A stretch of 64,000 bases of DNA from UTCFX2 sp963788145 (lineage in GTDB: Bacteria > Chloroflexota > Anaerolineae > Anaerolineales > UBA4823), in the NCBI GenBank assembly GCA_963788145.1, contig CAWBFQ010000006.1, forward strand, positions 124,001 through 188,000. The letters run 5' to 3'. The translations under genes and the position numbers were made by a program. Positions 9,922 through 19,213 of the stretch are shown one piece after another. Numbering within the stretch: the stretch's first letter is position 1; every line of letters begins with the position of its first letter. Below the pieces are notes generated by a model, which did no database searches, had not been told where the DNA came from, and saw only the letters and a program-made list of their open reading frames with translations.

Positions 9922-10939
9922 CTAACTTTGACGCTTGCGGAATTGATCCAATGCTACGGCAATGATAATGACCACACCAATTGTGACCGTCTGCATGTAG
10001 ATGGGAAGCTTAAGTAGCACGAAGGCATTGCGGATCACTGCCATGATAGCAGCGCCGATCACTGCGCCTAGGATGGTGCCCTCGCCTCCGGCCAGGCTGG
10101 CGCCGCCGATCACCACAGCGGCGATCACATCCAGTTCGTTGCCCGTGCCCAGGTTGGTGGGCGCAGTGGAGAGCAGCCCGGCGCCCATCACACCCGATAG
10201 CGCCGCCAACCCACCCAGCAAAGTATAGACAAACAGACGTACATTCGCCACGTTCACACCTGAAAGCCGAGCAGCCTGTTCATTGCTGCCCACGGCGTAG
10301 ATTTGGCGTCCCAGAACAACATGCTGCAGGAACAGACTGAAAATCGTAACTAATACAACCATCTCGATGACTGGAAACGGCACTACGCCGACGTATCCTG
10401 CCCCTAGAAAGTTGACTGCCTCGTTACGCATGGGAATGTTGCTGGCAACCGAGCCTTGCAGACCAGTAGAGAGCAGGTATGTCAGGCCACGGGCGATGCT
10501 CATCATCCCCAAAGTGGTAATGAAGGGGTTGACCTTGATGCGCGTGATGATAAAACCATTGGTCGCGCCCAATAGCAGCCCCATCAACATGCCACATAAA
10601 AAGGAAATCCACGGGGAGATGTGGTGATGGGTCATCAGCCTGGCGGTAAGCATGGCGGATACCGCAGCCACCGAACCGACCGACAGATCAATCCCGCCGC
10701 TGACGATCACCATGGTCATACCAATCGCCATGATGCCAATGGTGGACATGCCGCGCAGCACATTGAAGAGGTTTTGGGTTTTCAGAAAATAGGGGCTGGC
10801 GATACTCATTGCTGCGCACAACACCAGCAGAGCTACCAGCACGCCGATCTCGCGTGTGCGGAAAATGCGACCTCCACACACTTGGCGCACGGGTGATCTT
10901 ATCCGTGGGTGTGGTTGCTTGTTGAGTTTCCTTGCTCAT
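9922..10939 (-). CDS. Sugar ABC transporter permease (XylH/RbsC-like), frameshifted near N-terminus
   Basis: Membrane subunit of a CUT2 monosaccharide importer, about 338 residues, with many hydrophobic segments and the family-typical GIDLSVGSVAA loop and GGASLAGGEGTILGA motif. The start is the ATG of MSKETQQATT behind GAGGAGG. One extra base at 10870 breaks the frame; removing it joins APSVWR to RIFRTREIGVLVALL, the usual entry into the first membrane helix. It lies between the ROK regulator gene and the binding-protein gene, in the same orientation as its ATPase and binding protein. Confidence 0.88.
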
Positions 10940-10966
10940 TTGACCTCCTCAAGATCAGTAATGCTG

Positions 10967-11005
10967 GTAGATCAACATCATTAATGCGGTTGATCTACGA
11001 TCAAC
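10967..11005. promoter_or_regulatory. Inverted-repeat cluster upstream of the sugar permease gene
   Basis: The gap between the ROK gene and the permease gene holds GTAGATCAAC (10967-10976), its reverse complement GTTGATCTAC (10989-10998) and a further GATCAAC (10999-11005), which pairs with GTTGATC over a 3-base spacer. There is no U-tract, so an operator is more likely than a terminator. No convincing -35/-10 pair was found with it. The binding factor is unknown. Confidence 0.45.
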
Positions 11006-11038
11006 GGATGAAAAGGTGAACCGACGGCTTTATGGGAT

Positions 11039-12261
11039 TTATGCCGATATGGGTTCTCGTAAGATATCTTCAAGCACCAGGGCGATGGTGCCCATCAGGC
11101 AGGCATCGATGCCGTGAGCGGAAGCAGCCACGCTCACGTTCTCGCAAGCCGGGTTCAGCGCATTCTCGCAGATCAGACGCTCAACGATCGGCAGCAGGAT
11201 GGCGCTGGCTCGGTTTAGGGCTCCACCCAGCACAATCAGTTCGGGGTTGAAAATGTTGACGAGATTGGCAACACCGACGCCCAGGCGCTCACCGACTTCC
11301 TGCAAGGCGTGCAGCGCTACTGAGTCGTTCTGATCTGGCAGCCTGCACCACGCTCTCAAAAGTGATGCGCTCCAGGTCGCCGCCCACCAGGTCGCATAAA
11401 ACCGAAGGCACACCCGACTGCAGCGTTTTACGCACCCGGTGCAATACGGCTCGTGGACCGACCTGCGTCTCCCAGCAGCCGCGTTTGCCGCAGCCGCATA
11501 ACTCGCCGTTCGGATCGACCGTGATGTGTCCGACCTCGCTGGCGTAGCCATTACTACCGCGAAAAAGTTTTCCTTCCAGCACGATTCCGGCGCCAAGGCC
11601 AATCCCGGCGCTGAGGTAAATAAAATTTTCCACGCCTTGAGCGGCGCCAAAGTAGTATTCGCCCAATGCAGCAGCGTTGGCCTCATTTTCGACGAATATG
11701 GGTAAATTAAACCGCTGTGACCAGATCAGTCGCAGCGGTACGTTCTTCCAATGCAGGTTAGGGGCGAAAATCAACTTGCCCTGGCGCAGATCCACCAATC
11801 CCAGGCACGCCAATGCCGATGCCCAACGGACGAAGCCGCTGGCTTAGCCCGTACTCCAGGGCATGCTGAGTCAGGCCAGCGGCACGGTCCAGAATTGTGA
11901 TCTGATCTTCGTCGGGGTCGGAGCATACTTGCTCACGCCATTGCACGCGGGCGATGAAATCAGTCAAGATGACGGAGATGAAATCCACGCCCAGTTCAAC
12001 GCCAATGGCAAATCCGCCCTTAGGATTAAGCTCCAACAGCATTCCTGGGCGGCCTACTCTTGAGTTTTGCAGATCAGTTTCCTGGATAAGGCCTTCCTCG
12101 ATCAGGCTATTGATGATGATCGATACGGAGGAGCGGTTGAGTCCGGTGCGGGCGGCCAGTTCTGCCCTTGAGAGCGGAGCGAAGCGGCGGAGCACATCCA
12201 TCAGAATGGCGGTGTTCAGCTTGCGGATCAGTCCTTGGTCGGCAGTGGCAGGTGTTGCCAT
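11039..12261 (-). CDS. ROK-family transcriptional repressor (XylR-like), two frameshifts
   Basis: About 406 residues once two single-base breaks are corrected (11800-11802, where GVPG runs into LVDLRQGKL, and 11336, where SVVQAA runs into DQNDSVALHAL). It has an N-terminal winged helix (LSRAELAARTGLNRSSVSII, about residues 30-50) and a C-terminal ROK sugar-binding domain with the zinc motif CGCGKRGCWET and ENEANAAALGE. Family knowledge says such proteins repress pentose operons and release DNA on binding xylose. It heads the locus and has a ROK-type inverted repeat at its own promoter, implying autoregulation. Loss by real frameshift is possible, but the breaks match the window-wide error pattern. 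Confidence 0.87.
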
Positions 12262-12290
12262 GAATGTCTTTCAGCAGGGATTAAATGAAA

Positions 12291-12343
12291 TTGTTTGTTT
12301 GATAGACAAACAAATTATACACGATTTTGAATACCTCTGTCAA
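12291..12343 (-). promoter_or_regulatory. ROK repressor promoter with ROK-type operator
   Basis: On the minus strand a perfect -35 TTGACA (12338-12343) and perfect -10 TATAAT (12314-12319) are separated by 18 bases. Directly downstream of the -10 box is an inverted repeat with 8-bp perfect arms, TTGTTTGT (12291-12298) and ACAAACAA (12306-12313), around 7 bases. This matches the TTTGTTT-N-AAACAAA form known for XylR/ROK operators, placed to block transcription initiation. The rest of the 12262-12522 gap shows nothing else clear. Confidence 0.75.
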
Positions 12344-12522
12344 GGATGATTGTCTTATTGCGCCTGCCTTTTTCAAGGAAACTGTTTGACATTCGCAGGC
12401 AGCTTGATTGAATTTATAAAATGTGACAGTACCAATCATATGATTCGCCCACGGTAATCATATCCTTCATGACTCTGTTGCAGTGGCTGTAATTTGCCAT
12501 TAAATATGCTAAAATCCTCCCG

Positions 12523-13188
12523 ATGAAAGAAGCCTACCTGCAAACCCGATCCATTGAACAGTTTGTTGAATACGTACAGCAGGAGACCAACCCTTTCCAT
12601 AAATCGCGCCCGCTGACATTCTCTTCAGAACGTTCTGCCTTGCTAGTTCTGGATATGCAGCGCAATTTCCTCGATCCCGGATCGCATGCTTTTATCCCCA
12701 GCGCCAAGGCAATTCTTCCCGGCATCCAGGCCTTGATCGCTGCGTATCGCCGCTGGAATCTGCCGATCTTCTTTACCCAGCACGCCAATACAGATCAAGA
12801 TGCCGGGAGGATGGCTTGCTGGTGGCGGGACTTGATCCAATCAGACAGTCCCTATTTTGGCCTAGATCTTTCCCTAGACGTCCGAATCGGTGAAGCGATC
12901 CTCAAAACCCAATATGACGCATTCTTTGCAACTGATCTGCAAGATCGCCTCAGCCAGCCTGGTCTGAACCAACTGGTGATTTGCGGTGTGATGACCCATT
13001 TGTGCGTCGAGACCACAGCCCGTTCAGCCTTCATGCGTGGATTTGAAGTTTTTCTTCCGATAGATGGTACAGCCACTTACAATCGCAGCTTCCATCTGGC
13101 CTCTATGTTGAACTTATCTCACGGCTTTGCCACGTTGGTCGCTGTGCAGGATTTACTCCAAAGGTTGGAAACAGAAAATGCCGACTGA
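12523..13188 (+). CDS. Isochorismatase-family cysteine hydrolase
   Basis: 221 residues with the catalytic triad of the family: Asp44 in LLVLDMQRNFL, Lys128 in ILKTQYDAF and Cys161 in GVMTHLCVETTAR. Relatives hydrolyse nicotinamide, N-carbamoyl compounds, ureidoacrylate or isochorismate; the MTHLCVETTAR segment fits the amide-hydrolysing group better than isochorismatase. An AT-rich TAAATATGCTAAAAT stretch precedes the ATG and no clear ribosome site is visible. Its stop overlaps the next gene start by 11 bases, so it is coupled to the flavoprotein and radical SAM genes downstream. The substrate is unknown. Confidence 0.85.
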   Translation: MKEAYLQTRSIEQFVEYVQQETNPFHKSRPLTFSSERSALLVLDMQRNFLDPGSHAFIPSAKAILPGIQALIAAYRRWNLPIFFTQHANTDQDAGRMACWWRDLIQSDSPYFGLDLSLDVRIGEAILKTQYDAFFATDLQDRLSQPGLNQLVICGVMTHLCVETTARSAFMRGFEVFLPIDGTATYNRSFHLASMLNLSHGFATLVAVQDLLQRLETENAD

Positions 13189-14062
13189 GATCGCAGTCAT
13201 CGGCGCTGGTCCTGCCGGTCTGGCAGCCGCGATTCAGCTCAAGCGATATGGATTTACACCCTTCATTTTCGAACGCGATGCCGTTGGCGGTCTTTTACGC
13301 AATGCCAACTTGGTCGAAAATTACCCTGGTTTTCCAGCCGGGATTTCAGGTCAAGCCCTGGTGAAATTGATGAAGGAACAGGCTAGGCGAATTGGGCTTG
13401 AAATCACTTTTCAGGAAGTGCAAGAATTATCCTATCTGAATGAACATTTCCTGGTCAAAACCCCCCATCGAGTTGCTGCTTTCAATATTGTCCTGATCGC
13501 CTCCGGAACCCGGCCCCGGATAAACCGCGAGGTACTTATTCCGGAGAAACTTCAGGCACATGTTTTCTATGAGGTTTACCCTTTACTCCACCTGGTGGGC
13601 AAACAGATTGCGATCCTTGGTGCGGGGGATGCCGCTTTTGATTACGCCTTGAATTTGAGCAGGCGCAACCAGGTGATCCTACTCAATCGCAGCAGTCAGA
13701 TCCGCTGCTTGCCGCTCTTATTCGAGCGAGTTGCCCAAACCTCCCGGGTGCAATATTGTGATAATATCAAAATCCTTGCAGTCAGAGAAAGCCTGCTATC
13801 GGGTCTTGAATTAGAATGTGAAGGGTCCACGGGGCAAGTGTCTTATTTGATCGATAAGCTGATATTTGCCATTGGCCGCGAACCTCAAACGACCTTTCTT
13901 TCTTCATCTATCTGCCCAATAACCCGAGATTTGGAAGAACAAGGGCGCCTTTTTTTTATCGGCGACGTCAGGAACGAGCGCTACCGTCAAACTTCGATCG
14001 CTGTTGGGAATGGGGTCCTAGCAGCCATGAAGATTTACCAATCCTTACAGGAGAATAACTAG
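13178..14062 (+). CDS. Thioredoxin-reductase-like FAD/NAD(P) oxidoreductase lacking the redox CxxC
   Basis: 294 residues with the two-dinucleotide-fold layout of low-molecular-weight thioredoxin reductases: an FAD motif GAGPAGLAAAIQL, the NYPGFP segment, an NAD(P) motif ILGAGDAAFDYAL and the C-terminal FAD motif FFIGDVRN. The CxxC redox pair of thioredoxin reductase, expected just before the NAD(P) fold ends, is absent. It is therefore more like ferredoxin-NADP reductase or related flavoproteins that pass electrons to a protein partner. It overlaps the hydrolase gene upstream, and its stop overlaps the GTG of the radical SAM gene by one base. Supplying electrons to that radical SAM enzyme is a reasonable inference. 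Confidence 0.8.
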   Translation: MPTEIAVIGAGPAGLAAAIQLKRYGFTPFIFERDAVGGLLRNANLVENYPGFPAGISGQALVKLMKEQARRIGLEITFQEVQELSYLNEHFLVKTPHRVAAFNIVLIASGTRPRINREVLIPEKLQAHVFYEVYPLLHLVGKQIAILGAGDAAFDYALNLSRRNQVILLNRSSQIRCLPLLFERVAQTSRVQYCDNIKILAVRESLLSGLELECEGSTGQVSYLIDKLIFAIGREPQTTFLSSSICPITRDLEEQGRLFFIGDVRNERYRQTSIAVGNGVLAAMKIYQSLQENN

Positions 14063-15023
14063 TGAAAGTCATCGCCTCTGCTGGACGAGAAGATATTGCT
14101 ATGGTTTATATTGGTGAAGGCCGGGATGGAAATCTGGTTGAATTTGTTGAATCACTTCAGCCGCCGCTGCCCCGCCAAAAAAAATGGGTCTTATTGGTAT
14201 CCACGATGTATGGCTGTCCAATCGGCTGCAAGATGTGCGACGCAGGCGGGTATTACAAGGGCAAGCCCTCTATGGATGATATCCTTGATCAGATTGACTT
14301 TCTGGTCCAACAGCGCTACCCAGATCGGATTATTCCATGCGAGCAGTGGAAGATCCAGTTTGCTCGCATGGGCGAGCCTGCCCTCAATTCAGCTGTGCTT
14401 TCTGTATTAGACGAACTGCCCCGGCGCTACCAGGCCGCAGGACTGATGCCCTCCCTATCAACCGTTGCGCCGCGCGGCGCAGAGCGCTTCTTTGAGCGTC
14501 TGCTTGAGATCAAAAACACTCATTACAGCCGGGGCAATTTTCAGTTCCAGTTTTCTATCCACACCACGGATGAAAATATGCGCTCCGAACTGATCCCGGT
14601 AAAAAAATGGAGCTTCGCTGAGATGGCTGCTTATGGCGAGCGCTTTTATTCTCGCTTGGACCGCAAGATCACGCTCAACTTCGCCCTCAGTCGGAATATG
14701 CCAGTCGAACCCGCCGTGCTGATCAGTTATTTTGACCCAGCGCGCTCTTAATCAAGATCACCCCGCTCAACCCGACTTACCGCGCTCTGGAGAGCCAACT
14801 CTCCTCCTACATCGACCCGGACCGCCAGGCTGAGGATGATCCACTGATCCAGTCTTTAAGACAGGCTGGCTATCAGGTGATTGTCAGCATCGGAGAGCAG
14901 GAGGAGAACCAGATCGGCAGCAACTGTGGCCAATATATCAAGCGTCACCTATCCGCTGAGCAGCCCATCCCGGATGGTTACACCTACTGCCTTCAGGATT
15001 TTTTGCCAGCGGAAAAGATCTGA
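14062..15023 (+). CDS. RlmN/Cfr-like radical SAM enzyme with one catalytic Cys missing, frameshifted
   Basis: About 320 residues after correcting a one-base loss near 14743 (SYFDPAR into LIKITPLNPTY). It starts with GTG behind AGGAG. The 4Fe-4S motif is GCPIGCKMC (Cys52, Cys56, Cys59). RlmN landmarks are present: RMGEPALN, SLSTVAPRG, FQFSIHTTDENMRSELIPV and the C-terminal QIGSNCGQYI with the cysteine equivalent to RlmN Cys355. At the position of RlmN Cys118, seven residues before the first cluster cysteine, there is Leu45, and the N-terminal accessory domain is missing. True RlmN methylates 23S rRNA A2503 and tRNA A37 and needs both cysteines, so this protein probably does other chemistry. 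It overlaps the convergent nitrilase gene by 31 bases. Confidence 0.8.
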
Positions 15024-16003
15024 GCGTCGTGGTGCTTAACTGCCCTATTCTCGTCATACCAGTTCACAGGGGGCGCCGGATTCTCATTGACGATCAACCG
15101 GAAGACATCCGGGCGGGCGTAGTGGCCGGTCACATCGAAATCAAACTTGCTCCGGGCGACCTCGGCTAGATCCAGCTCTGCGTACAGGATACCCTCTTGG
15201 TCCAAGAGTGGACCAGCCAGTACCTCACCCATCGGCGAGATGATTGCGCTGCCGCCCCGGCACATCACCTCTGGCTGATTTGCCAGGTCATCTACCCCGG
15301 CCAGGTCTGATGGGTACATCGCCTTGGTTACGAACTGGTTGCAGCCCAGTACGAAACAGCGCCCTTCGAGGGCGATGTGGCGCAGGGTGGCTTGCCAGCT
15401 ATCGCGCGCATCCGCGGTCGGCGCCAGGTAAAGCTCGACCCCCTTGGCGTACAGCGCCATGCGCGCCAGCGGCATATAATTCTCCCAACAGATCAAGCCC
15501 CCAATTTTGCCGATCTCCGTGTCGATCACCGTCAGCGTGCTGCCGTCGCCTTCACCCCACACCAATCGCTCGGCTGCGGTCGGCTTGAGCTTACGGTGCT
15601 TGCCGATCAAACTCCCATCTGGTCCGAAGTACAGCAGCGTGCAGTACAATGTGCCGCGGCTGTACTGGCGATCGCGCTCGACCACGCCGATAACCAGAAA
15701 AGCGTTCGCCCGACGGGCTGCCTCACCTAATGCCTGAGTCGCGGCCGAGGGAACCTCCACCGCATTTGCCCAGTACGCCTGCCAGGTATCTCTGCCGGCT
15801 GGGCTGCGACTGCCCACCACCGTCCCAAACGTCAGCCCACGCGGATAAGCCGGGATGAACGCCTCCGGTAATAAAATCAACTGCGCACCTTGATCTGAGG
15901 TTTCCAAAGCCAGGCGACAGGCTTTCTCCACACTCGCTTCACGGTTGAATAGGATCGGAGCGGCCTGAACGACCGCCGCTTTCACTTTCGGGAAGGTTTC
16001 CAT
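14993..16003 (-). CDS. Nitrilase (carbon-nitrogen hydrolase family)
   Basis: 336 residues with the Glu-Lys-Cys triad at Glu47 (LLPEAFIPAYPRG), Lys138 (HRKLKPT) and Cys172 (LICWENYMPLAR). The CWENYMP form and the length are typical of true nitrilases, which turn nitriles into carboxylic acids and ammonia, rather than of amidases or beta-ureidopropionases. It probably acts in the cytoplasm as a homo-oligomer. The gene is intact. Its 3' end overlaps the convergent radical SAM gene, and the GNAT gene lies 17 bases upstream on the same strand, so the two may be cotranscribed. The natural substrate is unknown. Confidence 0.9.
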   Translation of the reverse strand: METFPKVKAAVVQAAPILFNREASVEKACRLALETSDQGAQLILLPEAFIPAYPRGLTFGTVVGSRSPAGRDTWQAYWANAVEVPSAATQALGEAARRANAFLVIGVVERDRQYSRGTLYCTLLYFGPDGSLIGKHRKLKPTAAERLVWGEGDGSTLTVIDTEIGKIGGLICWENYMPLARMALYAKGVELYLAPTADARDSWQATLRHIALEGRCFVLGCNQFVTKAMYPSDLAGVDDLANQPEVMCRGGSAIISPMGEVLAGPLLDQEGILYAELDLAEVARSKFDFDVTGHYARPDVFRLIVNENPAPPVNWYDENRAVKHHDAQIFSAGKKS

Positions 16004-16020
16004 GTGATCGCGTTCTCCTC

Positions 16021-16975
16021 TTAGCCATTAGCATCGGCTGAATTATGAATTTCGCCTTGATATTGATCGTAGCGGCGCGTCTGTGTCATTCCGATTCGCT
16101 CATAAAACGAGTATCGCGTTCGGGTTGTCCGACTCGACTGCCAGGCCTGCTTTATTAAAGCCACGCCGCTTAAATTCGGCGAAGGAATGCCGCAGCAAGG
16201 AGGCGCCCAGCCCCCTTCGCCGCCATTCCGCCAGCACACCCAATTGGCGCACCCAGCCTTGGCCGGAATCGGTGTACTCAAAGCACAGACAAGCCCCGAC
16301 CAGTTTCCCTTCGGCCTCGGCCAGGAACCAGATCTCGGGTTTGAAGGTCTCAGGGCGCATCAAAAACCCTTTCCATTCGTCGAATGTCGGCGGCACCCGG
16401 CCCGGTCTGGCAAATGTTTCTTGGATCAGATCGTAAACCTGCTGCTCGTCCATCTCTGGTTGGAAGGAGCGCACGCTTATGCCCTCTGGCCATTCTTCTG
16501 CCGGAATGTCTGCTCTGAGGTCAACCTGCATATTGAATACGTGTTTCACAGCCTGATAGCCAGAGTGCTGCAGCAGCTCTGCCTCGCCTCGCTTGAAATG
16601 GGCGATGTAGATCACCCTCTTCATTGGATCATCTCCGCCGCGCTCCCGGGCAAGGTCTATGCTGCGCTGCTCACAATGCTCCAGCAGCGCTATAAATAGA
16701 TCTTCTCTAGCTTGAGCGGGTTCGACATATAAATTGAAGCGCAGGTTGGATCCCCAAGGCGTTACTGCTGCATACCCTGCTAGATCACCCTGTGGGGTGT
16801 GGGCCAGCCAGGCATCGCGGTCGAGATTGATATCATTCCAATCTCCCAGCAGATCATCCAGATCGGAATCTGGCTCGCCATATTCGCTGATATCACAGCG
16901 GATCATCAAATCCAGCACCTGCTCGGCCTCATCCAGCCTTGGTGGACGAAATGAATAGGCGTCAATCGAATTCAT
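16021..16975 (-). CDS. Double-domain GNAT acetyltransferase, frameshifted near C-terminus
   Basis: About 317 residues. The N-terminal half is a degenerate GNAT-like domain and the C-terminal half has the acetyl-CoA loop RQLGVLAEWRRRGLGASLLR, then FKRRGFNKAGLAVESDNPNA. A break at about 16115 is followed in another frame by RYSFYERIGMTQTRRY, the expected last strand of the fold. The ATG has AGGAG 8 bases upstream and a TATAAT lies about 35 bases before it. The acetyl acceptor is unknown. It precedes the nitrilase gene on the same strand. Confidence 0.78.
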
Positions 16976-17098
16976 CGAAAAATCTCCTGATTTGAGGATA
17001 TTCGCCTATTATAGCGGGAAGTATGGTCATGATGCTACTGTATGTGAACATTACTATCTATATTCTTGTGATTCTGTGATTTCAAATTAAAATAGAAA

Positions 17099-17122
17099 CC
17101 CGGCCTCTTCTTAGAGACCGGG
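17099..17122 (-). terminator. Rho-independent terminator of groESL
   Basis: Inverted repeat with 10-bp arms (CCCGGCCTCT / AGAGACCGGG, one mismatch) and a 4-base loop, 48 bases after the groEL stop. In the transcribed direction it is followed by TTTCTATTTT. The rest of the gap between groEL and the GNAT gene shows nothing else definite. Confidence 0.75.
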
Positions 17123-17169
17123 CTTATTATCGTCAATTGCGGATCAAATGAGCGCCTGTGCGCCTGATC

Positions 17170-18798
17170 CTAGTACTCCGGCATCGGCGACGGAGCTGCT
17201 TTTTCCTTCTCAGGGATATCAGTGATCAGAGCTTCGGTGGTCAGGATCATGGCTGCAATCGAAGCAGCATTCTCCAGCGCGCCGCGGGTAACCTTGGCGG
17301 GGTCAATCACACCGTCTTTGACCATATCCAGGTATTCTTCCTTGATTACGTCATAACCGATCTTCAGGTCCTTCTTCTGAGTCTGGGCTCGGCGTACACC
17401 TTCCAGGATCACGGAACCTTCTTTACCGGCGTTCTCGGCGATTTTGCGCATCGGTACTTCCAGCGCTTTGCGGACGATGCTGACGCCGATCTGAGCGTCT
17501 TCGTTGTCCATCTTGAGCTTGTCCAGAGCCGGAATTGCATTGATTAATGCTACACCACCACCAGGCACGATGCCTTCTTCCACCGCGACGCGAGTCGCTG
17601 AAAGGGCGTCCTCGACCCGGTGCTTCTTTTCCTTCAACTCGGTCTCGGTGGCTGCTCCAACCCGGATGATCGCTACACCACCCGACAGCTTGGCCAGGCG
17701 TTCCTGCAGTTTTTCCTTATCGTAATCGCTGGTGCTTTTGTCGATCTCGATCCGGATCTGCTCGATGCGGCCTTTGATCAGGGCTGAGTCGCCCTTGCCG
17801 CCGATCACAGTGGTGTCGTCTTTGGTCACAACGATCTTTTCGGCTTTACCAAGATCGGCAATCGTTGTGCTTTCCAGCTTGCGCCCAGTCTCTTCCGAGA
17901 TCACCTGCGCGCCGGTCAGCACGGCGATGTCCTGCAGCATGGCCTTGCGTCGATCGCCAAAACCAGGAGCCTTGACGCCGACAACATTGAGCATACCGCG
18001 CAGTTTGTTCAATACCAGGGTGGCCAGCGCTTCGCCGTCCACATCTTCAGAAATGATCACCAGTTCGCGCTTGCCGATCTGGACCAACTTCTCCAGGATC
18101 GGGACGATATCGCTTGCAGCGGAGATCTTCTTATCGTAGATCAACAGATAAGGCTCCTCAACTGAGGCTTCCATGTGCTCGGGATCGGTGATGAAATAGG
18201 CCGAAATATAACCGCGGTCGAACTGCATACCTTCTACATACTCGGTCTCGAATTCCAGACCCTTCGACTCTTCCACGGTGATCACGCCGTCTTTGCCGAC
18301 CTTGTCCATCACTTCGGCGATTAGTTCGCCGATCTGGCGGTCTTGGGCGGAGATGGATGCCACGTTGGCGATCTCGGCTTTTGTAGTCAGTTCGATCGCT
18401 TGCTTGTTGATCTCTCCAGCAACGACCTTGGTCGCAGCTTCAATACCGCGCTTGAGTAGCATCGGATTAAAGCCAGCCGCCAGGTTCTTCATACCTTCCA
18501 TCACGATTGCATGAGCCAGCACGGTTGAGGTGGTGGTGCCGTCTCCGGCGATGTCGTTGGTCTTGGTGGCAGCTTCTTTGAGCAGTTGAGCGCCCATATT
18601 TTCGAATGGGTCCTGCAACTCGATTTCTTTGGCGACGGTTACGCCGTCATGGGTGATGGTGGGTGAACCGAATTTCTTATCCAGGGCGACGTTGCGTCCT
18701 TTGGGGCCTAAAGTGGTGGAGACTGCCATAGCCAGGATCTCCATACCCTTGGAAAGTTGGCGACGTGCCTCTTCAGAGAAAATTAATTGCTTAGCCAT
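17170..18798 (-). CDS. groEL: Chaperonin GroEL (Hsp60)
   Basis: 542 residues with the canonical GroEL sequence: TTLGPKGRNVALDKKFGSP, the ATP-binding DGVTVAKEI and AGDGTTTSTVLAHAIV, the apical-domain segment and GIVPGGGVALI near the C-terminus. It forms the ATP-driven folding chamber with GroES in the cytoplasm. The tail ends EKAAPSPMPEY instead of the usual Gly-Gly-Met repeats. It follows groES by 26 bases and is controlled by the CIRCE element and promoter before groES. The gene is intact. Confidence 0.98.
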   Translation of the reverse strand: MAKQLIFSEEARRQLSKGMEILAMAVSTTLGPKGRNVALDKKFGSPTITHDGVTVAKEIELQDPFENMGAQLLKEAATKTNDIAGDGTTTSTVLAHAIVMEGMKNLAAGFNPMLLKRGIEAATKVVAGEINKQAIELTTKAEIANVASISAQDRQIGELIAEVMDKVGKDGVITVEESKGLEFETEYVEGMQFDRGYISAYFITDPEHMEASVEEPYLLIYDKKISAASDIVPILEKLVQIGKRELVIISEDVDGEALATLVLNKLRGMLNVVGVKAPGFGDRRKAMLQDIAVLTGAQVISEETGRKLESTTIADLGKAEKIVVTKDDTTVIGGKGDSALIKGRIEQIRIEIDKSTSDYDKEKLQERLAKLSGGVAIIRVGAATETELKEKKHRVEDALSATRVAVEEGIVPGGGVALINAIPALDKLKMDNEDAQIGVSIVRKALEVPMRKIAENAGKEGSVILEGVRRAQTQKKDLKIGYDVIKEEYLDMVKDGVIDPAKVTRGALENAASIAAMILTTEALITDIPEKEKAAPSPMPEY

Positions 18799-18824
18799 AT
18801 CTCGATACTCCTTCAGTTTGGGAA

Positions 18825-19121
18825 TTACTCAACAACGATTGCTAAAAGATCGGTTTCGCGTAGGATCAGCAATTTCTTGCTATCTACTTTGATTTCGGTG
18901 CCGGCGTACTTCGCAAACAAGACCGTGTCACCTTCTTTAACGTCCATTGGAATATATTTTCCATTGTCGTCCCGGTCGCCAGGCCCAGCAGAAAGCACCT
19001 TACCCTTCTGCGGTTTTTCTTTGGCGGTTTCAGGCAGAACAATCCCACCTGCAGTAATTTCTTCTTGTTCGGTGGGTTCGACAACAACACGATTGCCGAG
19101 TGGTTTGAGCTTTAGAGACAT
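18825..19121 (-). CDS. groES: Co-chaperonin GroES (Hsp10)
   Basis: 98 residues, normal length, beginning MSLKLKPLGNRVVVEPTEQEE, with the mobile loop (TAGGIVLPETAKEKPQKG) and the closing LLILRETDLLAIV. It caps the GroEL ring. A GGAGG ribosome site lies 5 bases before the ATG. It is the first gene of the groES-groEL operon, whose promoter contains a HrcA-binding CIRCE element. Confidence 0.98.
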   Translation of the reverse strand: MSLKLKPLGNRVVVEPTEQEEITAGGIVLPETAKEKPQKGKVLSAGPGDRDDNGKYIPMDVKEGDTVLFAKYAGTEIKVDSKKLLILRETDLLAIVVE

Positions 19122-19175
19122 ACGAACCTCCAGATTTTGAATGGATGAAAATACAATGTGTGAGACATTGATTCT

Positions 19176-19202
19176 TTAGCACTCGCTACTTGTGATTGCT
19201 AA
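19176..19202 (-). promoter_or_regulatory. CIRCE element (HrcA operator) of groESL
   Basis: Inverted repeat TTAGCACTC-N9-GATTGCTAA read on the plus strand, with 9-bp arms and one mismatch, the exact layout of the CIRCE operator (consensus TTAGCACTC-N9-GAGTGCTAA). It lies between the -10 box and the groES start, where HrcA represses until heat shock. hrcA itself is in this window. Confidence 0.93.
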
Positions 19203-19213
19203 AGTGCGACCAA

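Noticed and set aside
14738..14752. Programmed frameshift in the RlmN-like gene
   Set aside because: No slippery heptamer or downstream structure is evident, and similar one-base breaks occur in unrelated genes throughout the window.
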